From assembly GCA_949318235.1 (NCBI GenBank), contig OX439133.1, positions 9,300,922-9,364,921 on the forward strand: 64,000 bases of DNA. Reading direction: 5' to 3'. The stretch is from Ecdyonurus torrentis. Its lineage: Eukaryota > Arthropoda > Insecta > Ephemeroptera > Heptageniidae. Position 1 is the first letter of the stretch, and every line of letters starts with the position of its first letter. The position numbers and the translations under genes are program-made. This document shows, piece by piece, positions 1 through 12,420 of the stretch. The notes beneath the pieces are model-generated. The model ran no database searches. It had not been told where the DNA came from and saw only the letters and a list, made by a program, of their open reading frames with translations.

Positions 1-263
1 GGATATCCTGATTAGATGTATGCGTCATGATTATTCACAATGTAATAATGATAAATTTGATTTGTAATTTTATTTTCAATGCTTATAATATTATTAAAAT
101 TATTATTTCCAATTACTTAAAATACACGTACTATGTTATTTAAAGTTGTACAGAACTTCAAGATTTTAAAGATAATTGTATATAAGCTAAAATCCTCATT
201 GCTTATACAGTTACAAAAAAAAAGGTGTCATTAAAATAAGAAAGTATAATAAACAAATTACTG

Positions 264-298
<35 letters not shown>

Positions 299-530
299 AA
301 AATTAACTAAAATTTAAAATTGTCTTTTTTTTTTTTTTTTTCTTTTGAAATTGTTTTGGTTGAGCGAACATGATCAAGGTCTAATGTCTCCAGATTTTGA
401 CCTTTCATCGTCAACAAATTTAGTATCAATTTCAACTTAATGTGCATGTCGGCCGATTAAAAAAAAAAAAAAGGTAGGTCGATAAACTCTCGAATTTTTT
501 TATTATTTTTTTTTTAATATATACCAAACT
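1..530. other. A/T-rich non-coding DNA
   Basis: Only A/T-rich sequence with two poly(T) tracts (about 269-295 and 325-342) is seen. No exon, RNA gene or clear repeat could be supported here. Confidence 0.6.
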
Positions 531-860
531 TGTATGGCTGAGTGGTGAAGACAGAGCTAACTCGTAACTCGGTTCTCTTCACCGAGTGCAGGTTCGAGCC
601 ACTGTTGAATGCGTACGTAAAGTGTGAGAGCAGAACACGTTGCGTGTTTACACCATTTCCACGACGACGTACAGCATTCGGAAGCATTGATGTGATTGCA
701 TCGACCTATAGACGTTTCCAAGGTTTCTCTAAGCTGTTATGGTGAATGCCGGACTATTCATGTAAGACGTAGCTGACACGTGTGTTTGCGGTTTCCATTG
801 TACAGTACACGTCAGTATAAGAATTCTGTCATGATGCGATTATTTGGCGCATTAAAAAAC
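531..860 (+). mobile_element. tRNA-derived SINE
   Basis: A tRNA-like head is visible. An A box (TGGCTGAGTGG, 535-545) is followed by a B box (GGTTCGAGCC, 591-600). Between them lies a small hairpin (CTCGG at 568-572 pairing with CCGAG at 582-586) that looks like the long variable arm of a Ser/Leu-type tRNA. The T-arm stem pairs poorly and the anticodon loop lacks the invariant T33, so this is not a working tRNA. A body of clearly higher G+C than the flanks runs on to about 860. This is the layout of a SINE transcribed by RNA polymerase III. The right end is approximate because no second copy is present to compare. Confidence 0.6.
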
Positions 861-2089
861 AAAATAGCCATGAGCTTTGAATTTCAGAAACCTTATTACC
901 CAAACTTAAGTATGCGGTAGGTAATTTTTACACTTGTGGATTACACTTGTTAATCTTAAGTACATACTATAACAAATGAAATTAGAAATTACTAACCTCA
1001 ACTTTCTTCATTATATTAATAAGAAATACATATTTTTAAAAAATAATTTAGTAAGTATGTATAAGTATATTATAATGTAAACTGTAAACCATGTAATAAA
1101 AACCAATGAATGAGTGAAATCAAAAATACCACAAAAACATATCACAATAAAATAATAACAATTTCTTATTGTGGTTCGAATTATAAAATGCTGTGTATAA
1201 TATCTTTATAAATAGAAAAAAAAAAGATTCTTTAATATTATTTTTGTAATATAACTCAAAGTCAAATGATATCATCTTCTTTGGTCACAGTTAAAAAATC
1301 GCTTTCTCTTTGAAAATAATTTTTTTGCGGTTTACTGGAGGTCAAGATGAACAAAAAAATTAGTTGAATTTATAAAGTAAGAAAAAAAAGTGGTTAAAAA
1401 GTAAAGTATAGAAATTAAATACTTTTTTTTTGTAGCAGTTCAGTACTTTACTGGAAAATAATCGTGAAAAGGTTTTTTATAGGACCTTTTGACCTAAACG
1501 GTTAAGATACTTATAGAGAGAGAAAATGAAGAGTATTTTAGGTAACACTTTTGATATCAAGTTTCTGTTAAAAAGAATTCCCTTCATTTTTTAACACACT
1601 ATTGCACTAAAAAAATATATAATAAAAAGAAAAGAATTTCTATATTTCTCGTCTTAAAAAACTCTTTTGTTTTGTATTTTATTATACACATTCGCAAGCG
1701 GGTTTGAATAATTATTTACTTCCTAACATGATTTTTTTTCCAGGTGTATATCAATGTAGGGAAAAAGCACACTGAATACAAATTTCAGTGTTATACATAA
1801 GTTTTTTAATGCAAAAATGAGTTAAAAAACAAAATAAGGAAAATAAAAATTACCTCCAACACAGAAATCCAAATAAGTTAGGATGCAACAAAATTTTAAA
1901 CGACTTCCTAAATGGTTCTTCTATCAATTTTTCTAACAAAAAAAAAAAAAAAAAAGTTTTTTAAAAAAGTTGCGATTCATGTAATAAACATGATTATAAT
2001 TGTGCACAATTTTTGTTGCAATTTCAAACGTATGCTGTAGAAATTATTGTTTTTACCCCACTTTTAATTTTGATATTATTGGTTTATAC

Positions 2090-2330
2090 GGCATGCAGAT
2101 CAATCTTATTTGCATTGTGGAATAAATTTGGTTGCAAGAAAATCAAGCAAATCAACTAATTGCAGATTGACAATATAGCACCGTGTGAGCATGACTTTAT
2201 TGACTGTTCTTCCAGATAGAGCACTAATTGCATTGTGCAATAAATTTAATTGCATGAAAATTCAGTGCAAATGTAGATTGCATACATTCCAATTTATAGC
2301 AAATTAAAAATATTGCCTTGTTTGAAGAAG
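2090..2330. repeat. MITE remnant, 'TGCAATAAATTT' family
   Basis: Contains the motif TTGTGCAATAAATTTAATTG and its inverted relatives, shared with 8313-8450, 22870-23075, 29880-30000, 33711-33957 and 39900-40030. The best-preserved sister (33711-33957) shows inverted ends reading roughly CCGTATTCACACGATGCAAT. Confidence 0.5.
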
Positions 2331-2367
2331 GCTCTAGTAAAGAATTAAAATAGGGTTGATAAACCAT

Positions 2368-2535
2368 ACACGGGAAAAAAATTGCTATCTCATTTTCAGC
2401 CTAATTTATTCTATATACAACATAATATATTATTATATATTATGTTGTACAGTATACTTCACAATTACTATATATTATTATAGCATAAAACTATACATTT
2501 GACAGCATAATTATTTGTGTTTTACAAGTTTAGAA
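2368..2535. repeat. MITE, 'GCATAATT' family
   Basis: Begins ACACGGGAAAAAAATTGCTA and carries TCATTTTCAGC and AGCATAATTATT blocks, which recur at 11396-11590, 12255-12420, 34780-35130 and 39708-39895. Internally it is strongly self-complementary (CAACATAATATATTATTATA facing TATATTATGTTG). Likely a non-autonomous DNA transposon. Confidence 0.5.
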
Positions 2536-4724
2536 TCATATTATGCAGAGCAATTGTTCTTTTCATGTACACACGACCGTGATGTCTTGACTGGGATTGC
2601 TGTAGCACGATAACACAATATGGCAAGCAAAAATAATAATAATAATATATTTTACCATTCAAAATCTCATGCTAAATTTGCAAAGTTATTCTTATGAGAA
2701 AATAAAGCAGTGAATTTAAATAGTAAAATATATTAACGTACTCGTGTGTACATAGAACCTTGTCCGGTAACTTTACACATATACGTAAACCTAAATAAAA
2801 TTTTAATATGAATTCCCCATCTTATTTGAATAAAAAATTTATATCACTGGTTCATATTATATGATGGTACTTCACAGAATATGAACGCTTTCTCCACATT
2901 TTTTTGGTACTTCAGGTCAGTAAACTAAACCATCATAGTCTAATTTAATACCAAATTACGATAAAAATGATCTTTAGGGAACATTACATGAAAAATATGG
3001 ATTAAAAAGAAAAAATAATAACCTTGTATCGATATAATTATTCCTCATATATTTCAGTTTAATGGTTATATAAAATAAAGTTACTTTTAAAAAAAGGATA
3101 TAATTTATATTTTTATTGTTGACATGTTATAGCGTTAATTATGTCTAACGCATTTATATAATAATTAAATTTTAAGAAGAAATAGTGCTTTTTTATGTAA
3201 TATAAAATTAAAATAATATTATTATAACATTTCATTTAGAGAAAGTTCATATTTTAAATTTTTCTATAACGCCTTTTAAAATTTTAATTAGGATAATATC
3301 CATATACCCTTAAGGTATTGTCATATATGAATTTTGAAGATGTTTTACACTTTCCTTTGCTATATTGCAGTACATTCTTTTATTTGAAATCACTAACATA
3401 AAGGCAGGACAAATTGACTCTTGCTCATTAAACACGAGGTTTTATTAATAGTCAAAAGTTGATGCAATTTAATTTTCATTATTATTTTAAATAAAGTGTG
3501 TTTTTAAAATTGTATCTAAATTTTGTTTTCTCTTGTAAGAGATTTATATTAATTTTTGGATTGAAAACTTTTTAAAAGTCATTTTTAATAAAACCAATAT
3601 TTAAAATATCAAAATTTTATAAATAATTTAACATTTAGGAAGTTGACTAAAATAATATATAAATTGACTAAAATAATGTTAATTTTCAAAGCTAATTTCC
3701 TTAAATGCTTTTATCATTGCAGTTCAACGGTGATGCTAGTGGGAAAGGTTTTAGGGTCCCAAATTTTTTAGCTTTGTGGGACCATGTATTTCATTTTTTT
3801 TTTTTTTTTTTTTTTTTTAGAAAACTACCAAACCGAGTCGGGAAATATAAAGCTAGGGATAATTTTATACATACTTTTACGTGTTTAAAACTGATAAGAC
3901 TTCCATCACCGATAACCTATTATACAGTATAATATAACAATTTAACACCACAGTAAACTTGTTAATAAATAAAGAACACCTAATTTTAGTGTGCAACGGA
4001 AGTCATGCTTTATATTTACGAAGTAGATTTGTAAATTTTATCTTTGAACTTTTGAAAATATTTTCAATCACTTTAATAGTATTATTATTTATTATTATTA
4101 ACTACATATTTATTTAAATATATTTAACTGCGTGCAACACTTTTCAACCGTTCGTAAATTAAAAATCAAGCTGACATGTAAAAAATTAGCAATTTTCAAA
4201 CTTTAAGACAATATTAAAAAATAATAATAATAAATAAATAAAAAAAGCTGATAATAATTCATTTGTTTTTTTAGCAACTTAATTATATTTAAAATAATAA
4301 AAAATCAGTAAGCATAACAAATTAAAACAATAACCAATACCATAACTCCCATTCTCAGAAATAATAATATCAATATCAGAGAAGATGAAGGGGAAAAAAC
4401 GTTTAAAAATTATTTCACTTTCTCTCCATTAATCATCTCAAAATTTGGAAGAACCAAAAAGAAATGAAAAAAATAAAAATGCCCGCAGTTACATAAAGTT
4501 TCACCTGTTTAGAAAACCTTGATCTTTAAATATTAATTATAATAATCATCATATAAAAAAATCTACTTTTTGTCAACTTATAAGACGATTAGAAACTGCA
4601 TTGGTCAAAATACATCTTTCAAATTTATTATTTTGACAGGTATATAATTTTTAATATATATATGAGAAAAAGTGAGAAAATTTTCAAAACTTTATAAGTC
4701 TTTAATTTCTTATATATATTTTTA

Positions 4725-4905
4725 GAGCTATAATATGAGTAACAAAAAATTCTGCTTTCTAATACGTAGGCGTATGGAGTTCGATTCCCAGCCGAGAAGG
4801 ATGTTCACAAAAGTTGGGTTGAATCATTGATGAGTGCGAAACTAATATAAAGAAATCCGCTTCAATTTTCTGTGTCTTGAATGAATAATAATTGAATGTT
4901 GGCCT
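4725..4905 (+). mobile_element. Degenerate tRNA-derived SINE
   Basis: A well-preserved B box (GAGTTCGATTCC, 4777-4788) sits in a tRNA-like context (TCTAATACGTAGGCGTATGG just before it). The expected A box is only hinted at (TAGAGCTATAATATGAGTAA near 4723) and is broken. The downstream body ends in an AATAATAATTG tail. It differs from the SINE at 531-860 in B box and body, so it is a second family. Confidence 0.45.
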
Positions 4906-5894
4906 AGGTTTGTAATATTAAAAAGTAAAATGTTATATTAGTTCATGCATTTAAAATGGATTAAAATAATTTAGAATGCATTTAAAAGTGTATAAAGTAT
5001 TACTGCATCATACTTTATTAATATATCATTTGTGTGGTCATTCCTTTTCATTATATTTCAATTTTAATCTTTAATGCAATAAATCAATGTAAAATGCAAC
5101 TATATTAAAAGTGAAATGAGTATGACCGTTTAAAAATGAAAACTGGTTGTTTATATATCTGATTTAAAGTATTTAATTCTATTACAAAATGAAACTAGAT
5201 TATAAAAAATTTGCATACAATCATGTTCGAGCCTTTTTTATACTTCTATGCATTTGCAATAGGTTCTAAGAAATGAGTATAATTGTATGAGTGGGTATGA
5301 TTATGAGTTACTCATACCCATTATTTTTTGTTATTTTATTCGTGTTGCTTCATTTTATTTATTAACTTCTAATTTAAATAAATTTTTGTAGTACTAAAAA
5401 AAATAATACTAGCTTTTCCATATTTTTTATATTGTTATTATTAATATATTTATTGGTATAAATAAGTATAAAGAATGAATCGTAAATCACAACAAACATA
5501 TTGTATTAATAATGAAACTATTCCATTGCTTATAAAAAGATTTCATATCATTCAAGTACATTCATTAAAAAAACACTCCACGAATTTGACAGGAAAGGAA
5601 ATTTCTATATACAATTAAATCACAAAAAGATATTATATAAAACTTTAAATGAAATAATGTCATATCAAACAGTGCGTAAAATAGAATGCCATAATAACAT
5701 TTATATATAAAAAAAATTATATAAGCATTGATGTATTATTTGATTTTTTAATTGACCTGAAATTACTATCTTTATAAAAATAATTAAAAAGTATTTATTA
5801 TTATTATAGGTAATTTTCTAAACAATTAATTATTTTAATTGTTTGTAATTTTACAAGGTTAATACGTAATTATAATTTCTTGCACTAATTTAAA

Positions 5895-5935
<41 letters not shown>

Positions 5936-7199
5936 ACTTTAATTTCTTTATTAAAATGTAGAAGCTAATTCATAAAAGCTTGTAATTAAGGGTTTTTTGT
6001 GTTATTTCGATTAAAATTCTATATCACTTTCATGTAAAGCATTGATTTTAAAATAGTGTGTAATTTTTTAAGTAAATTACTTATAAGTACTTTTAATATA
6101 ATTTCGAACTGCAGAAATCAATAACTATTCAGAAAACTCAGTCTAATAGTTCATCATAATTTTTCCCAAAACTTATATCTTTAATGACATTCTTAATTTA
6201 AACAGACCCATATGAGTGAACATGAGTAATCAGGATCAGTAATCACAGGAAAAAGGAATACTTATTTACAGTTTTCAAATTATTTTTTATTTATTTATTA
6301 AACACCAAGGTGTACTTTTTTTTTTAGTAAATTTTTGTAAATTTTCAAATTAGTAAAATAATAAAATATATAAATATAAAAATTAAAATATATTATTAAA
6401 AAAAATATATATATATTTATCATCTTGTAATATTAATGAAACTACTAAAAATTAATAATAAATTTTAATTTATTTCTTTAAAAAATAATAATAATAATAA
6501 AATATATTATTAATAATAAACCAACCTAGATATTAATCGAATAATATTTCATTTCATTTTAAAATTTTCTCTCTATATACAATACATATAACAAATCATG
6601 ACTTTTATGTTCTACAAAATTTCAAGTGTATCATCATTTATTATCATTTTTTGAAAACAATAACCAAGTAAAAAAAAAAATTTGAAGATAGTAAAAGTAT
6701 TTAGACCATACACGAATATAATCGTAAGTATGTAGCATTTTTAAAAAGAAGTTCCGGTAATTAATTGACCTCGTTTAGTAAAAATATATAGGGATGAATA
6801 ATTTTAATTACATTTTAATTAGTACTTTTCACACACGTTTGTTTAATTATGAATTTTTACCTTCAATTTTATTGTTATTTAAATGAAACTATTAAACAAA
6901 TAGGTTTATTTAAATGCTCTTGGATAACCCCGAAAGGAATATAAAGCGTCATGGTATGTATGTATGTTTTTTATAAATATGGTATTCAAAAGCAAAGCAA
7001 TTATTGTTTTATTTTTTTCTTGTATATGATACTAAAAAAAAAAAAAAAAAATTAACACGGTAAAGCTGAAAGTGTTTACAAAGTCATTTTTTGGCAATTG
7101 AAGTTAAAAAGTAGTGTGGAAAACATAAAAAAATTTCGTGCATTGATTATGCAAATATATATTCGATCATTTTGGGACCTAATTTACAAAATTTGTACA
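4906..7199. other. A/T-rich non-coding stretch
   Basis: No exon found. It contains an (AT)n run (about 5898-5931) and, near 6285-6318, a short minus-strand fragment matching the 3' end of the LINE found at 47646-48121 (ACACCAAGGTGTAC preceded by TTTATTTATTA). Confidence 0.5.
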
Positions 7200-7207
7200 G
7201 TAATGTG
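7200..7207. repeat. Left target-site duplication of hAT-like element
   Basis: GTAATGTG, repeated exactly at 8306-8313, flanks the element at 7208-8305. Eight-base duplications are typical of the hAT superfamily. Confidence 0.85.
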
Positions 7208-7514
7208 TAGAGAGCGCAAAAATAGTCGATCATTTTGACAAAATAGTCGACTATATAGTCGATGATTGTTGGTGCAAATAGTCGACAAATAGTCGATTTT
7301 ATACGAAAAAGTCGAAAAAAGTCGATTTTTTTATACATAAATTTATATAAAGAATGATAAAAAAAAAAGATTTTGTGAGTAAAAAATAATTTAATTTAAT
7401 GTTTAAACAGTAATTTTAGTATCTAAATACTCAAATAGGCCGAGCGTGTCCCTATCTTGTATGTATTTTGTTAACGCGATAAAAACCATGAAATTTTTTT
7501 TAAAAGGGTATGAG

Positions 7515-7541
7515 CAGAGTCCCCTCCAGGAGGGGACTCTG
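7515..7541. repeat. Perfect 13-bp-arm palindrome flanked by GTATGAG repeats
   Basis: CAGAGTCCCCTCC and its exact complement face each other across a single central A. On both sides lies the direct repeat GTATGAG (7508-7514 and 7542-7548). The CAGAG start fits hAT ends, so this looks like two abutting transposon ends with no interior. It could instead be an unrelated hairpin. Confidence 0.6.
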
Positions 7542-7595
7542 GTATGAGACATGAGCACTATTACAAAATAGTATCAAATTTACCTAGGACTCATC

Positions 7596-7759
7596 CAGGG
7601 TCGGACTGGCCATAAGGGCTACGCGGCATCCCCGCCGAGGCCCCCCCAGTTTTGAGGCCCTCAAACTGGTAAAAAAGGTAAAAAAGGGGCGTGGTTGCAA
7701 AAAATGAGGCCCCTCTTGGAGGATCCCCGCCGAGGCCTTTTCACCCCAGTCCGACCCTG
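7596..7759. mobile_element. 164 bp hAT-like MITE nested in the larger hAT element
   Basis: Starts CAGGGTCGGACTGG and ends with the exact complement CCAGTCCGACCCTG. It is flanked by the 8 bp duplication GACTCATC (7588-7595 and 7760-7767). Much more G+C-rich than its surroundings, with internal direct/inverted copies of CCCCGCCGAGGCC. Ends of the CAGGG(G/T)CGGACTGG type are common in animal hAT elements. Confidence 0.88.
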
Positions 7760-8003
7760 GACTCATCGGGCAAGGCACAGCAGAGAGCTCTGTACAGCTA
7801 GAGATGATTCATACACAACATCTACTAGCTGACTGAGCTGGGGAAGTAAGTGGCAGTGCGCTTTTATACACAGTGCCCTCTCAGCTGCACGCGCTGATTC
7901 GTTGGTACAAGAGAGCGCGCGAAAACTGGCTTGCTATTTGAAATTCTAAATAAATTACTATGAATTTTTTTCAAAAAGTATAGAATACCAATTGTCGGAT
8001 TTA

Positions 8004-8073
8004 TGTATCGATATATCGATACATATCGCCTCAAAAAAGTATCGATAATATCGATACTATCGGATATATCGAT
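8004..8073. promoter_or_regulatory. Cluster of five TATCGATA palindromes
   Basis: Five exact TATCGATA octamers occur within 70 bp inside the hAT-like element. In Drosophila this octamer (DRE) is bound by DREF, a BED-finger protein related to hAT transposases. Use as a transposase or host-factor site here is inference only. Confidence 0.5.
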
Positions 8074-8312
8074 ATATATCGCCGATTTCTAGTAGAAATC
8101 TCCTTAAAAACTTAAAAAAAGTGCGAAATAGTCGACAAATAGTCGATTTCTCGTGAAATAGTCGCTGAGCTCGAAATAGTCGAAAATAGTCGATTTTTTT
8201 ATTGGTTTAAAATGCACCATTTGTTGAGATCGGTGGAGATATGAAATAATACTAGCAATAGTCGACATAATGGCAATAGTCGAAAAACTATTTTTGCGCT
8301 CTCTAGTAATGT

Positions 8313-8450
8313 GCATGTTTCTACTTTCCATAATTCCAATGTGCAGTAAATTTCATTACATGCAAATCTCGATTAAAAGCCATTAAATTTTCATGCAATT
8401 AAGTTCACTGCAATATGCAAATATTGCTTTGTGTGAAAACAGATAATAAC
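8313..8450. repeat. MITE remnant, 'TGCAATAAATTT' family
   Basis: GTGCAGTAAATTTCATTACATG facing TCATGCAATTAAG plus ATATGCAAATATTGCTTTGTGTG match the family at 33711-33957. It abuts the right end of the 1.1 kb hAT-like element, which may have inserted into it. Confidence 0.5.
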
Positions 8451-8698
8451 ACATATTAAGTAACAATGAAAATTTAATCATTTTCTATGTATCTAATTCA
8501 TATCATGTTACAAGTGGATATTTAGGTATAGAGAGACACTACGTGATATAAAATTTTACCTAATTTCATTACGGGAAATACAATGTATTTCACTGTTAAA
8601 ATGTATATTCATATGGTGACTTAAGTGCTATAAGTAGCGAATTACTCTAAGTGAATATTTGGTATTTCCATAAGAGAACAGAATTAAGATACTATCGT

Positions 8699-8729
<31 letters not shown>

Positions 8730-9243
8730 CGGCGCCTCTAGTGACAATATATGCATTCATTTCAAGTTACTGTGTAGCCATAATACTGCTGTAATTAAAT
8801 ACGGAAATCTTTGAAGAAAAAAAAATCATAATACCTTTTATATATAAGAAATGAAAATGTTTAAATACACAGACATTAATATAGTTTGAAGTTATAAACA
8901 AGTAATGACCTCGTTTAATGCCGGTATTACAAAAGAAATGAAATTCACCTTCACCCTGACTTTTAAGTCAGATTACCCTGAGGTATTCAAGAGATGCCAA
9001 GTATATATAAGCAAGGTGCAGCTTATATATATATATATATTGAGAGAAAGCGACCTTTTAATTTTCTTTCTACAGACTGACTATGTGAGATCATCTTTCT
9101 TTATATGTATTATTAAATTCCATTCATAATATTGTACTACATATTTGAATTAAAAATTTTAATCATTTATTGATATTATATTTAGATAATAAATACCACA
9201 CAAAAAATATATATAAGTAGCTATGTGAGATTAAATAAACACG

Positions 9244-9281
<38 letters not shown>

Positions 9282-9628
9282 TTATGCATGCTTGAATTTT
9301 TCATGGGAATTTATTTTTTTTAATACAAAAAATATAACATTAAGTGTGGCCTTTTTATATCTTTAGGCCTTTATTTTATTTTAATAATTATATTGAAATC
9401 AAAATTCTTGAAATGCATCAAAATTATTAACTTTTTTTTTTTTTTTTTTTTTTGCATAAGAAGCGTGTGCTTTTTAGCAAGTATTCAGCAAAATATATAC
9501 AGTCTATGGGCTCTGGTGAATAAAAAAAAACGCCATTACCGGAACTACGTAATAAAAAAACAAACAAGTGCATTACTTTAAAACGAGGTTCCAGTCGCAT
9601 TCTTTAACAAGCGCTTTTATTTTTATTT

Positions 9629-9661
<33 letters not shown>

Positions 9662-10394
9662 AAAACATTTAACAATAGTACAAAATTTTATTTTAATTGC
9701 TATACAAAGAGCTTAAAAATTTGCTTACATTTATTTTTAATATTTGCAATAGAGAAGAGGAACTATCATACAGAAACATTATACTTTATGTACTAAAATG
9801 CTGATAGTATAATAGAAAGAAAAATAAAATAAAATTTTCACAAATAATAGAACTTCAAAAACTTGAAAATTAAAGTCTTAACTTTCTAACAATAAAATCA
9901 GTTAGTTTAATCAAAAGATGCCACTTTTTATATAATTAATATTAAAACTGATAGTTTATAATACTATTAAAATTTCAACTTTTATTGATGTTAGAAATTT
10001 TTTATTATTATTCAAAGTGGCATTAGATCTTGATAAAACATTATATATATCATTATTATTTACTAAATAAATTTATTAATACGAGATAAATCTGAATTAT
10101 TTTGATAGAAATGTTAACTTTCATATCTTTGCAGTTAAATACGTTTTAAATGTCTGTGATTTTTATTGTTATTAATGAAATGTTTGATGTTTTTTGTGTT
10201 TTTGATGGGAAAAAAACATGAAAAAAACAAGAAAACTGAAATTTTAGATAATATTTTTTCTTATTTTCTTATTCAATATTTTATAATATTTTCTTTGTTT
10301 TTATCATTATCTGCTTTCAATCAATGCTAAATTAAGTAACTCCTACATACTGATTGAAGATAAAAAAAAATCTATTTTTTTAAATGAATTTTAA

Positions 10395-10477
<83 letters not shown>

Positions 10478-11090
10478 TTTTCTTCCCACTATTGACTATA
10501 TTCCTGTATGCATATTTAATCAATAATAGTTTATAATTTGTTTTTTAACTTGATCACTTATTTAAAAAAAATAATAACGTTAAAACTTTTTTTTAAACTT
10601 TTTGCATTGCTTTGGTAATTAGTTACTTATTGCATATTTTCATTTCAAATATGTATGTATGTCAAAAAAAAATTAAAACAATGATTTTCATTAATCTTTT
10701 TAACACCTAGATAAAATAAAATAAAAGAAACGTTAAATCTTTTTTCACTTAAAAATAAATTTAATAATTCGCATGAAATATTTCCACGACAATTTTTGTC
10801 TCGTATTCTTTTTTATTTTATTTTTTGAGTCAAGAGAGCACAGGTGAAAATCTTCACTATAATAAATCTCGTACGAAAAAAAAAAAAAAAAAAAAGTTTA
10901 ACATTTGTCTTAATATAAAATTTAAACTTATTATCACGTCTCGCCAAGTAAAAGTATATTATAAAGTGTCGTCTACAATGCTTTTTCTATATATTATGAC
11001 CTTCAAACTATATAGGACATACAGTCTAAATTTTGTTTCAAGTGAAACCATCATTAATATCAATGCTGTATTCATTGCTATCATAATATA
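8451..11090. other. Non-coding stretch with homopolymers
   Basis: No exon is seen. It contains poly(T) tracts of about 30 nt (8700-8729, 9247-9280, 9629-9659) and the long CT microsatellite at 10399-10474. Confidence 0.5.
10399..10474. repeat. (CT)n microsatellite, about 38 units
   Basis: An uninterrupted run of CT dinucleotides about 76 bp long, seen directly. Confidence 0.97.
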
Positions 11091-11393
11091 GTTATTTTTG
11101 AACTTGTATACAGTATACGATTCAAATTTCAAATACATATTAAGTATTTGAAATTTGAATCATATATGATTATATTCTCTGTAATTTGAAAATAATTTTG
11201 AATGTTTTTGTTTTAATACTTTTTATTTGTTTAGAAATAAACTAAATTCATGATTAATTAGTAGTAATTTAATATTAGGACATTCTGTGCAAAAATATAA
11301 GGAACCAACCGATAAGGCTATGCCTTGGTTGGATTTTGTAAAAATTGTGTGTTTAAAAAATAAATAAATACTGTATACAAGTTCAAAAATAAC
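11091..11393. mobile_element. MITE with 25-bp inverted ends and TA duplication
   Basis: Both ends read GTTATTTTTGAACTTGTATA and continue into CAGTA. TA lies outside each end (11089-11090, 11394-11395), fitting a Tc1/mariner-type insertion. Inside are a second inverted repeat (11122-11161, ATTCAAATTTCAAATAC facing its complement) and a short hairpin (CCAACC..AAGGC / GCCTT GGTTGG near 11308-11334). It lies directly against the next MITE. Confidence 0.75.
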
Positions 11394-11395
11394 TA

Positions 11396-11590
11396 CGTAA
11401 TAATTATGCTAACTCATTTTCAGCACAATTTGTTCAATACAGCATAATTTAAGCTACACTGCACAATAACTGTATTACATAGCATAAATATCATGTTATA
11501 AAACGAAATTATTCCTGTTGTTCATTTTATTATCATTTATACTATAATGACATAAATGCAGCATAAATTACGTAATTTATTTTTCCGTGT
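11396..11590. repeat. MITE, 'GCATAATT' family
   Basis: Runs from ACGTAATAATTATGCTAACT to ATAAATTACGTAATTTATTT, with CCGTGTAG beyond. This is the reverse orientation of the copy at 39708-39895, sharing TCAGCACAATTTGTTCAATA and GACATAAATGCAGCATAAAT. Confidence 0.65.
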
Positions 11591-11688
11591 AGTACACCTA
11601 TAAAAATAAGAGTACAAAAAAATATATATATTATAAATCGAAAAGCCGAAGAAAATATTGGTAACTTTCTAGGCATTATCTAATTTTT

Positions 11689-11800
<112 letters not shown>

Positions 11801-12254
11801 CTTGATTTTATTTTTTATCTTTTTTTACTTATTTATTTATTTATATTTTTTTTTTTTTTAATTACTGTTTAATACTTTGTTACTTTTACAATAATGCTTT
11901 CTGAAAAATACAATGGTACTTATAAATCATATTTCGGAATACTGTACGTGGAAACATCTTCAATCATAGTATATTAAACTGATATAAAGTTATATTTTTA
12001 TTCAAATGCATCGCTTATGTTCAACAATTTTAAATAAAACCAAGATTTTTGTTTTCTTGGAAATGTAACAAAAGTATATCAAATTTATTGTTTTCTCAAA
12101 ACGCTTAATCATAGAAATTTGATAAAGTAAGTTTAAATATATCATGAGTTGATCACGATTTAAAATTTCTTATTGCCGAATACGTAAAAAAATATTATAA
12201 AGAAAAAAAAAACGTAACGTATGCTGCAGAGAATTACTGTCAAATACGAGTATT

Positions 12255-12420
12255 GTTTGTTTTTTTAGAATAGCATGCGTGATAATTATGCTGTACCACA
12301 TAACTGTTATGCTGTTGTGACATGCTATGTCATACAATGAAACATAATTTACGCTGTTATGAATAAATTTGCTGAAACTAGCATTATACGTAGCATAAGT
12401 TTTTAGGTAAATATTTATAT
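12255..12420. repeat. MITE remnant, 'GCATAATT' family
   Basis: GATAATTATGCTGTACCACA, AACATAATTTACGCTG and TTGCTGAAACTAGCATTATA match blocks of the family at 39708-39895 in a more decayed, partly rearranged form. Confidence 0.45.

Larger units (their letters stand above)
861..4724. other. A/T-rich non-coding stretch with MITE remnants
   Basis: No exon is seen. It holds poly(A/T) tracts, a remnant of the 'TGCAATAAATTT' MITE family (2090-2330) and a copy of the 'GCATAATT' MITE family (2368-2535). The rest is unremarkable low-complexity A/T-rich sequence. Confidence 0.55.
7208..8305. mobile_element. Non-autonomous hAT-like DNA transposon (1098 bp)
   Basis: Terminal inverted repeats start TAGAGAGCGCAAAAATAGT at both ends, and an exact 8 bp duplication GTAATGTG lies outside them, as expected for hAT. 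No transposase reading frame is present, so it needs a transposase supplied elsewhere. Both ends carry dense copies of AGTCGA, seven in 7221-7330 and six in 8130-8290, all on the same strand. Five TATCGATA palindromes lie at 8004-8073. Sub-terminal short repeats of this kind are known transposase-binding sites in other hAT elements; that these serve the same role is inference. Two smaller elements are inserted inside (7515-7541 and 7596-7759). The insertion landed in or beside an older MITE (8313-8450). Confidence 0.85.

Noticed and set aside
542..745. Open frame of 67 codons
   Set aside because: It lies across the tRNA-like head and body of a SINE; the frame has no start context or homology and is better explained by the higher G+C of the repeat.
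4751..4800. Possible tRNA gene at the GTTCGATTCC motif
   Set aside because: There is no acceptor-stem pairing and the A box is broken; a SINE remnant explains it better.
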